Assembly (NCBI GenBank): GCA_019359155.1
Contig: JAHHHV010000021.1
Location: forward strand, 1-38,284
Direction: 5' to 3'
DNA from: Pegethrix bostrychoides GSE-TBD4-15B
GTDB lineage: Bacteria > Cyanobacteriota > Cyanobacteriia > Elainellales > Elainellaceae
Length of the DNA: 38,284 nt
How positions within the stretch are numbered: the stretch's first letter is position 1; every line of letters starts with the position of its first letter. The notes below the pieces were generated by a model, which did not search any database, was not told the DNA's origin, and saw nothing but the letters and a program-made list of their open reading frames with translations. This document shows, piece by piece, positions 32,170 through 38,284 of this stretch. The translations under genes were made by a program, and so were the position numbers.

Positions 32170-32907
32170 ATGACGCAATCAAAATCTCGGCCAAAGCAGC
32201 GGCGGCTTCGTTCGCTGCAGCGGCTGTCTCAAGCGCTGCAAACCCCTCAAAACCTGCTGGCGCTGGCGCTGCTCGTCTTCTGTAGCCTGCTGGCGCTCTG
32301 GCTGCTCACCCGCTGCGGACTCGACATTACCCAGCCGCATGAAATGGCCGAATCGATCCAGGCGCTGGGCTGGGTTGGCATTTTGATCTACATTAGCTTT
32401 CTAGTGATTGCCATCGTGATTGGGCCGATTCCTAGCACGCCCGTCACGATTGCTGCTGGAGCAATTTGGGGTCCCGTGACCGCAGGTATCTTTGGCGTAG
32501 TTGGCATTTATCTAGGCAGTCTGGCGGCTTACTTTATTGGCCGGACGCTGGGGCGCTCGGTGGTGCGAGCACTGCTGGGCAAAACCATCTATTTTTCGAG
32601 CCAGCGGGGCGAGGTCTATCTGGGCTGGCTGGTCTTTGTAACGCATTCCATGCCGTTTCTGCCCTACGATTTGGTCAGCTACGGAGCTGGGATTTCGGGG
32701 ATGTCGTTTCCGATCTATGCCGTCGCCTGCTTCATGGGGGTGATTCCCTGCATCTTTTTTCTCACCTGCATGGGCGCGGCGATGACGGGCGGCATGGGGC
32801 TGGGAATTGCCCTTGTGGCGGTGTTTGGCTTGCTGCTGCTGCTGCTGCCCATCGGCATCAAGCGCTACAACTGGTGGGGACTGCGAGATGTGATTCGCGT
32901 TGAGTAG
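32170..32907 (+). CDS. TVP38/TMEM64 (DedA-like, SNARE-associated) membrane protein
   Basis: 245 residues, a basic N-terminus and six or so hydrophobic segments. The core signature of the family is present: 'IGPIPSTPVTIAAGAIWGPVTAGIFGVVGIYLGSLAAYFIGRTLGR', followed by 'HSMPFLPYDLVSYGAGISGM'. DedA/VTT proteins are implicated in lipid scrambling, membrane homeostasis and small-molecule transport; the specific cargo here is unknown. It is followed immediately by a 14-bp repeat array. Confidence 0.9.
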   Translation: MTQSKSRPKQRRLRSLQRLSQALQTPQNLLALALLVFCSLLALWLLTRCGLDITQPHEMAESIQALGWVGILIYISFLVIAIVIGPIPSTPVTIAAGAIWGPVTAGIFGVVGIYLGSLAAYFIGRTLGRSVVRALLGKTIYFSSQRGEVYLGWLVFVTHSMPFLPYDLVSYGAGISGMSFPIYAVACFMGVIPCIFFLTCMGAAMTGGMGLGIALVAVFGLLLLLLPIGIKRYNWWGLRDVIRVE

Positions 32908-32908
32908 C

Positions 32909-32956
32909 GCCAGTTGAGTCACGCCAGTTGAGTCACGCCAGTTGAGTCACGCCAGT
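32909..32956. repeat. 14-bp tandem repeat GCCAGTTGAGTCAC, 3 units plus 6 bp
   Basis: Three perfect copies (32909-32922, 32923-32936, 32937-32950) and a partial fourth. It fills the whole 48-bp spacer between the convergent TVP38 and DUF1400 genes. TGAGTC is part of each unit, but no terminator-like hairpin is evident. Confidence 0.95.
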
Positions 32957-33525
32957 CAGGATTCCAGGCTGTTCGTGAATTGCAGCAGCTTGACCGCATC
33001 GACGTAAACTTTTTCGGTGGGGTACTGCTGCAAGACCTCAAGCAGCGTCACCTGCCGATCTTCTGCCGCCTTGACCAGAGCCGTTTTCAGTGCGGCCATG
33101 TTCTCGGTTTCAGATGGGTCATCGTCGGGCGAGTCAGCAGTTTTCAGCGCTGCTATGGTGGGCGAAGCGGGCGGCAAATGCACGACTTGGCTGATCTCGC
33201 TCAGCAGTCTGCTGCCAGAGCCAGAGTCCAACATCCCGTTCATGAAGCTCTGATTGGCTGCCAGATTCATCATCAAGACATCACGCAGCAGATTTGGATC
33301 GATGCTGGCCAGGTTCAAATAAAACTTGAGTCCGCCCGGAGCCTGATGGGTATCAACCAACGTTTGCAGATCTTGAATTGACACCCCGGCGCTCAGCGGG
33401 CCGTAGGTGATCACGAGTCGCTCGGCAGCCTGAGCTGGCATCTGCATCAGCAGGCTGGTTGTAACGAGCAGCAGGGCAGATTTCAGCGCTAATTTGGAAG
33501 CTAATTGGGAGACTGGCATGGGCAA
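32956..33525 (-). CDS. Exported stand-alone DUF1400 protein
   Basis: 189 residues with a Sec signal peptide (about 33 residues, ending 'MPAQAAE'). The mature start 'RLVITYGPLSAGVSIQDLQTLVDTHQ' is typical of DUF1400, which in cyanobacteria usually forms the N-terminal part of larger secreted alpha/beta hydrolases. The hydrolase part is absent here: the protein ends after 'TLLEVLQQYPTEKVYVDAVKLLQ', the usual end of the DUF1400 unit. A Ser/Asp/Glu-rich insertion lies near residue 130. Role unknown; it may be a natural one-domain member or a truncated hydrolase. Confidence 0.78.
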   Translation of the reverse strand: MPMPVSQLASKLALKSALLLVTTSLLMQMPAQAAERLVITYGPLSAGVSIQDLQTLVDTHQAPGGLKFYLNLASIDPNLLRDVLMMNLAANQSFMNGMLDSGSGSRLLSEISQVVHLPPASPTIAALKTADSPDDDPSETENMAALKTALVKAAEDRQVTLLEVLQQYPTEKVYVDAVKLLQFTNSLES

Positions 33526-33952
33526 CGCTGCGAATGAGTAAAGTCACGGTACAGCATATCCGATTTGCCCATGATTTTGCTTTTGTTGCGATTCATTTCT
33601 GCTGTCGCGATCGCTCTGCCGAGTGCAGCTGATTGCGGCTATGCTAAGGCTCGCCGGGTCACAGTTGGGACTCACAGTTGGGACTCACAGTTGGGACTCA
33701 CAGTTGGGACATAGCCAGCTTCCAAATTTAGAGAGATCTGTAGTAGACTGCTGCAAATGCAGCCCCCCGCAAGATTTCAGTTCAGCTCTCGCAGTTCAGC
33801 GCTTTTCGGCTCTAGATTCAGCTTAGCCCCAGCTCAGACTAGCGCCGCTACAGCCAGACCCAACTCCATAGACCCGCTGCGATGACTGTTGCGATGGACT
33901 GCCGCAATGACTGCTGCGATGACTGCCAGAGGCCACAAGATGAGACTGCCCT
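33526..33952. other. 427-bp divergent spacer with repeats and one HIP1 site
   Basis: Lies between the divergent DUF1400 and TamB-like genes. It contains a HIP1 octamer GCGATCGC at 33607-33614, a 13-bp tandem array (33661-33710), and a degenerate GATGACTGC-type repeat at about 33881-33930 just before the TamB-like start. Small frames here have no recognisable features and are not called. Confidence 0.6.
33661..33710. repeat. 13-bp tandem repeat ACAGTTGGGACTC, 3.8 units
   Basis: Three perfect copies (33661-33673, 33674-33686, 33687-33699) and an 11-bp partial fourth. There are no spacers between copies, so it is not a CRISPR. Confidence 0.95.
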
Positions 33953-36900
33953 ATGCGGCTTAGCCCGGAAATTACCAAACCTATCGATCCGCTGACTGCC
34001 GCCGAGCTGGACTTGCCCAAACAGCGAAACTGGCTGCTGCGGGGAGCGCTGCTATTGGGCGGCTTGGCGGTGGCTGGCGGCATTATGGGCGCGAGCTGGA
34101 GTGCCGCCTACGTTCAAAATGAGCTAGTTCCGCAGCTCTCGCAGGAGCTGACTCGCCTGCTAGAGCGCCCGATCCAGCTGGGAGCCATCGAGCAGATCTC
34201 TTGGTCAGGGCTGCGGGTGGGGCGTTCGGTGATTCCGGCGACGGCGACAGATGCCGACGAGCTGAGCGTTGAAGCCATCGACGTGCGGTTCAATCCAGTC
34301 CAGGCGTTTCAGCAGCGCCGGGTGCTGCTGACGGTCACGCTAGTGCGGCCTACGGGCTATTTTGACCAAACCCCGGACGGCAAGTGGGTCAACCTCGATT
34401 TAAAATTTGACGACGACGAGCAGATTGAGGTCGAAAAGATTCGGCTCCAAGATGCGACGCTGACGCTGGCTCCGCAGCCGGTCATACTCGATGCCGATCC
34501 ACTGGATCCGGGCGAAGTTTGGGATACCTCGGCTCATCCGCGCCAGATGACGCTGCGGCATGTGAGCGGCTCGTTGAGCCTGCAAGATCAGGGCGAGCGG
34601 CTGCTGCTGGATCTGGTGGCTCAGCCCGTCGAGCTGGGCAAGACGGAGGGGAAATTGCAGGGCAAGATCCAGCTGAAAGGGGACGCTCGCTTCAAGGCCA
34701 AGCAGTTTCAGATTGCGCTGCGAACCCAGGCGCTACAGCTCAACAGCCTCTCCACCTTTATTCCAACCGACTTCAAGCTGCTGAGCGGCAGGCTAGATGC
34801 CGACCTCAACGTCAAAATCCAGCCCGATCGCCCAGTGGCCTTGAGCGGTGAGGCCAAGCTGCGGCAGCTCTCTGCCCGCGCCAAAGGCGAGCCGAATCTG
34901 TTCAGCGGCGTTGAGGGCGATATTCGGCTGCGGCAGCAGGATATTTTGCTGAGCCGGGGCAAACTCAACTTCGGGCTGATTCCGTTTGGGCTGGACGGCA
35001 ACATCAATCTAGAGCGGGGCTTTAACCTAAAGGCCAGGGTGGATTCGGTAGAGGCCAAGCCCTTCATGAAAACGCTGAAGCTGAACCCGCCCTTCCCAGT
35101 TGAGGGGACGCTGGAGGCTCCGAATCTACATCTGACTGGCTCGTTTGAGCATCCCACCCTCTGGGGGACTGCTCACGCGGGCAAGCCGATCAAGTTCGAT
35201 CGCTTGGCGATGGCTTCGGTGGTCGGCAGCTTCCGCCTCGATTTGGGGACACACTATCTTCAGCTGGAGCAGATTTTGGCCAAGCCCGTGATGGGCGGCA
35301 CTGTTGAGACGCGGGGCGAACTTTGGCTAGAGCATGACGATGCCAAGCTGCAAGTTGAGGCCAAGCTGCCCGCCGATGCCATCGCTCAGCTCTATGCGCT
35401 GGATCTGCCGGAGCGGACACTGGGACAGCTGAATGCCCAAGCGCAGGTGAGCGTTGACAACAACGACCCGACGGTGGCGGCAGACTGGCAGCTGGTGCAG
35501 GGACGCTATCCGGCAGCAGGCAAGGTCAGCTTTGCCCAAGATGTTCTGCGGCTGCACCAGATGCAGGCCAAAATTGGGGACGGCCAAATTACTGCTGCCG
35601 CCGAGCTGAACCCAAGGGGCTGGCAGGCACAGCTCAACGGCGCGCAGATTCCACTAAATCAGCTCTCGCCGCAGATCCCCGGCAAGCTGCAAGCTGGCAG
35701 ATTGCAGGCGCAGCTTCAGGCTGAGGGCAAAGACTTGAGTTTGACGAGCTTGCAGGCAACGGGCGATCTTCAGCTGCAGCTGGATCAGGGCAGCGCTCAG
35801 GCTGATTTAACGGCGAGTCAGGGACGCTGGCAGGCTGACGTGACGGGGACGGCACCGATGCAGCTATTGGCCAATTTGCCGGGAAATTTGGCGGGTCAGC
35901 TCCAGCTGCGGGGGCAACTGAATCAGTTGGATTTGGCGCAGACTGAGGCAGACGGATCAATCCTGCTGACGGAGACCTTGCCACAGCCCGTCACCGCAGA
36001 ATTTGACTGGAAGGGTGAAAAGCTGCATCTGAAGCAGTCTGGCACCGAGCATGTTAGAGCTGATGGCTGGATCACGCCTGATTTCAGTTCGCTGTCCAAC
36101 TCGGCGCTCGATCTCAACCTGAGTATTCAGGACTACAATCTGGCGCAGCTGCCGCTCTTATTGCCTGTAGCGTCCGCAGGTCTAGTGAACCTGGATGGGA
36201 AAGTAAGCGGAACGCCTGCTGCCCCGCAGATTTACAGCAGCGTGAAGATTGCCGGACTCTCGGTGCAGGACTTTCGCTTTGAGCCATTGCAGGGACAGCT
36301 CCAGAGCCAGCCAGATCACCGCGTCAGTCTGGATCTCAAAGGCAGATCAGACCGTCTGGCGCTGACGCTGGATTCTCACTACCGTCCGGCAGAGTTTGCG
36401 GTGCAGCTCGATCGAGCCGTGGTGGAGGGCAAACTGGTCGGCGAACGGCTGCTGGCGCGGCTGCAGAATTTTGATTTGGAGAAGCTGAACCTGGCTCCCG
36501 TTGAGGCGATGGGGCTGGTGCGGGGACGGCTGGCCGGAGATGTTGACGTGAATTTGGCCAAACCCTTAGCTGCGACTGAGCCATTCGCCACGGCCAATCT
36601 GGAGGTAACGCAACCGGGGCTGGGGGCAATTAACGCTCAGCCTACGCCTGAACATATGACGGATCGGCTGACGGGGCAGGTGACCTACCAAAACGGCATC
36701 GCCTCGCTGAGTCAGGGGACGTTACAGTTGGGCAGCAGCAGCTATCGGCTGGCGGCAGAGATGAATCCGCAGCGGGCTGAGTTTAAGAGTCAGGTGGTGG
36801 TCGATCAAGGCAAACTCCAAGATTTGCTGAGCCTGCTGCCGCCCGATCAGCTGATCGCTCTGGTGCAGCCGATTGCCGAGTCGCTGCCTGCAAGCTTGCC

Positions 36901-37522
36901 AGTCCAGATGCCGACATCTGCCGAGATTGCTCAACTCAACGGGCTGTTTTCGGCAGCGCTGTCGGTGCAGTCGGCGGGGGATGGGCTGACGGCGCAGCTG
37001 GGTTTGCAGGGGCAGAACTGGCAGCTGGCGGACTACAAGATTGGACGGCTAGCGGTGGCAAATGCTGAGCTGAAGGGACAGACGCTAATGCTGCCATCGG
37101 TTCGGGCTGAGGAGTTTAGTCTGAGACTGAACAATCAGCAGCAGCAGTTTGACGCACAGTTTGGCTTTGCGGGGCAGGTTTCGCCGACGGCGGTAGCGGG
37201 GCAACTGCAGCTAGTGGGGCTGGATCTACCGCAGATCAAGGCGGCGTTTGATCTGCCAATTGAGCTGACGGGACGGGTTCATGCGCTGGCTCAGATTTCG
37301 GGCAGTCCTAGCCAGCCAGATTTGACTGGGACGCTGCATCTGTCAGGGGTGAACCTGCGCGATTTGCCGATTGATGAGGCGAAGGTGGGCTTTAGCTTTA
37401 TCAATCAGCAGTTGCAGTTGGAGAGCTGGCAGGGGTTAGAGGCTCAGGCGGACGCTCAGGTACACCTGGGGTTGGAGCATCCGCTGGAGCCTTTGGAGCA
37501 TTCTCCAGAAGAGCAGCGCTAG
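33953..37522 (+). CDS. TamB/DUF490-like envelope assembly protein, apparently lacking the C-terminal domain
   Basis: 1189 residues. One N-terminal TM helix (about 28-50, 'LLRGALLLGGLAVAGGIMGA') anchors it in the inner membrane; the rest is repetitive beta-rich sequence of the AsmA/TamB type ('LLERPIQLGAIEQISWSGLRVG' near 65-85, 'VEAIDVRFNPVQAF', many 'GKVSGTPAAPQIYSSVKIAGL'-like repeats). Such proteins form a long lipid-conducting groove across the periplasm. Cyanobacterial homologues are usually considerably longer and end in a conserved DUF490 (TamB C-terminal) domain, which I do not find; the frame stops in a short Glu/Pro-rich tail (EHPLEPLEHSPEEQR). It converges with the PPC gene, leaving 16 bp. 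Confidence 0.82.
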   Translation: MRLSPEITKPIDPLTAAELDLPKQRNWLLRGALLLGGLAVAGGIMGASWSAAYVQNELVPQLSQELTRLLERPIQLGAIEQISWSGLRVGRSVIPATATDADELSVEAIDVRFNPVQAFQQRRVLLTVTLVRPTGYFDQTPDGKWVNLDLKFDDDEQIEVEKIRLQDATLTLAPQPVILDADPLDPGEVWDTSAHPRQMTLRHVSGSLSLQDQGERLLLDLVAQPVELGKTEGKLQGKIQLKGDARFKAKQFQIALRTQALQLNSLSTFIPTDFKLLSGRLDADLNVKIQPDRPVALSGEAKLRQLSARAKGEPNLFSGVEGDIRLRQQDILLSRGKLNFGLIPFGLDGNINLERGFNLKARVDSVEAKPFMKTLKLNPPFPVEGTLEAPNLHLTGSFEHPTLWGTAHAGKPIKFDRLAMASVVGSFRLDLGTHYLQLEQILAKPVMGGTVETRGELWLEHDDAKLQVEAKLPADAIAQLYALDLPERTLGQLNAQAQVSVDNNDPTVAADWQLVQGRYPAAGKVSFAQDVLRLHQMQAKIGDGQITAAAELNPRGWQAQLNGAQIPLNQLSPQIPGKLQAGRLQAQLQAEGKDLSLTSLQATGDLQLQLDQGSAQADLTASQGRWQADVTGTAPMQLLANLPGNLAGQLQLRGQLNQLDLAQTEADGSILLTETLPQPVTAEFDWKGEKLHLKQSGTEHVRADGWITPDFSSLSNSALDLNLSIQDYNLAQLPLLLPVASAGLVNLDGKVSGTPAAPQIYSSVKIAGLSVQDFRFEPLQGQLQSQPDHRVSLDLKGRSDRLALTLDSHYRPAEFAVQLDRAVVEGKLVGERLLARLQNFDLEKLNLAPVEAMGLVRGRLAGDVDVNLAKPLAATEPFATANLEVTQPGLGAINAQPTPEHMTDRLTGQVTYQNGIASLSQGTLQLGSSSYRLAAEMNPQRAEFKSQVVVDQGKLQDLLSLLPPDQLIALVQPIAESLPASLPVQMPTSAEIAQLNGLFSAALSVQSAGDGLTAQLGLQGQNWQLADYKIGRLAVANAELKGQTLMLPSVRAEEFSLRLNNQQQQFDAQFGFAGQVSPTAVAGQLQLVGLDLPQIKAAFDLPIELTGRVHALAQISGSPSQPDLTGTLHLSGVNLRDLPIDEAKVGFSFINQQLQLESWQGLEAQADAQVHLGLEHPLEPLEHSPEEQR

Positions 37523-37538
37523 CAGAAATGAGCAGGCG

Positions 37539-38284
37539 CTAGAAAAAGAGTGAGGCTGATGAGCGTCTGAGCGCCACCTGATAGTTTTCGCGGTCGCCGA
37601 CTGCACTCTGGACGCGGAGGCTGTAGCTGCCTGAGGCAAGCGTGGGGGCGAAGAGTTCGGCTTCGTCACCTGCTCCGACATTGGCGAAGAGGAATCTGCC
37701 GTTATCGGTTTGGACGACGCGGTTGTTGCGGTCGAGCAGGGAGAGGGCGATTGGGTTAGAGCCGTTGTTGAAGAGGGAGCTGCTGAAGCGGCTGCGGTTG
37801 CTGATGTTGAAGCGGTAGAGGTCGGTGTCGCTGCTGCCAACGGTGCCGGAATAGCGGTAGGTTTTGCTGCTGGAGAGGCTGCCGAGGTTGCGGATGTCGT
37901 TGCTGCCGCTGCCGCCGCTACCGCTGCTGGAGGTGAATCCTTTGAGGCGGAGGTCGTAGCTGTCTCGGCTGCCGTTGGCGTTTTGGAGACGGATGTAGTA
38001 GGTGCCTTTGGGGAGGCGGTTGGTGGTAAGGGTCTGGCTGTCGCTGGGGTTGACGTTTTGAAACAGGATTTTGTTGCGATTAGTGACGCTGTTGCCGCTT
38101 TTGTCGAGGATGGTGAGGGCAATGGGGTCGTCGCCGCGATTGTTGAGTTCGGCGGAGAGGTCGGTGTTGCGGTCGAGTTTGAATTTGAAGAAATCGAGGT
38201 CGCTGCCGCCAACGGTGCCGGAGCGTTTGAAGCTGGAGTTGGATTTGAGGGTGCCGAGGTTGCGGGCGCTGTTGATTGTGCCGC
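37539..38284 (-). CDS. Extracellular protein with two PPC (bacterial pre-peptidase C-terminal) domains, 5' end outside window
   Basis: The last 247 residues of a larger protein; the frame is open through the right edge. Two similar units are seen, each about 110 residues: 'RNLGTLKSNSSFKRSGTVGGSDLDFFKFKLDRNTDLSAEL' and, after a Gly/Ser linker, 'RNLGSLSSSKTYRYSGTVGSSDTDLYRFNISNRSRFSSSL'. Each ends with a 'GTYYIRLQ' or 'GSYSLRVQ' strand. This is the PPC jelly-roll, common at the C-terminus of secreted proteases and surface proteins of cyanobacteria. The N-terminal catalytic or other part is not in the window. Codons end in C unusually often. A longer overlapping frame on the same strand (37436-38212) is a low-complexity shadow of it. 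Confidence 0.88.
   Translation of the reverse strand, partial: GTINSARNLGTLKSNSSFKRSGTVGGSDLDFFKFKLDRNTDLSAELNNRGDDPIALTILDKSGNSVTNRNKILFQNVNPSDSQTLTTNRLPKGTYYIRLQNANGSRDSYDLRLKGFTSSSGSGGSGSNDIRNLGSLSSSKTYRYSGTVGSSDTDLYRFNISNRSRFSSSLFNNGSNPIALSLLDRNNRVVQTDNGRFLFANVGAGDEAELFAPTLASGSYSLRVQSAVGDRENYQVALRRSSASLFF

Noticed and set aside
33607-33614. HIP1 octamer GCGATCGC
   Set aside because: It is a common cyanobacterial motif. By eye I noticed only this one in the window, which may mean the genome is HIP1-poor, but an exact count was not done, so I do not list it as a finding.
33661-33710. Possible CRISPR or integration-site repeats
   Set aside because: Units are directly contiguous without spacers, only 13 bp long, and no cas gene or integrase is nearby.
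37436-38212. 258-codon minus-strand frame rich in Ala, Ser and Thr
   Set aside because: It is the +1-shifted shadow of the PPC-domain gene: the composition is monotonous, whereas the alternative frame gives clear PPC repeats and stays open to the window edge.

Overview
The window is a chromosomal segment of a cyanobacterium. The evidence is a one-piece tmRNA whose tag peptide begins ANNIVPF, an NblB-type HEAT protein, PEP-CTERM, PPC and DUF4332/DUF4168/DUF1400-type proteins, a cyanobacterial DUF721/DciA protein with a zinc ribbon, and a GatB subunit. Base composition is moderately GC-rich. The one-piece tmRNA argues against the marine picocyanobacterial clade. I cannot name the genus from sequence alone. 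No tRNA or rRNA gene, CRISPR array, prophage or intact insertion sequence was seen.

Left part (1-8750): a flavin-dependent oxidase runs off the left edge. It is followed by a heptamer repeat, a decayed Uma2-type fragment, and a tight biotin operon bioF - alpha/beta hydrolase - bioC - bioD - bioA whose first four genes overlap. The hydrolase sits where a pimeloyl-ACP methyl ester esterase (BioH/BioG/BioK role) is expected. gatB, the tmRNA gene and a lumenal pentapeptide-repeat protein follow.

Middle (8990-25700): an ATP-dependent DNA ligase; a 1204-residue CBS-PAS hybrid histidine kinase; a small exported protein converging with a PEP-CTERM protein on a near-ideal bidirectional terminator; a CBS protein/NblB-like HEAT protein pair; a DUF4332 protein; an orphan DppC-type permease divergent from folP; a DM13 lipoprotein; several small conserved cyanobacterial proteins, including a ribbon-helix-helix protein; a DUF4168 protein; and a DciA-MBOAT pair.

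Right part (26000-38284): a proline-rich SPOR-like membrane protein, a membrane GT2 glycosyltransferase, an M28 aminopeptidase-like protein, two small membrane proteins, a TVP38/TMEM64 protein, a stand-alone DUF1400 protein, a TamB-like protein that appears to lack its C-terminal domain, and a PPC-domain extracellular protein running off the right edge.

The most unusual global feature is the density of short, local tandem duplications, mostly 11-16 bp units present 2-6 times with unrelated sequences. They occur in spacers and inside genes. Inside genes the unit is always a multiple of 3 (12 or 15 bp). The most striking single structure is a perfect 24-bp inverted repeat inside the kinase gene. 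No complete new multi-gene system was identified. The best candidates for novelty are the biotin-operon hydrolase with its start-codon repeat, the repeat-generation pattern, and the kinase hairpin.
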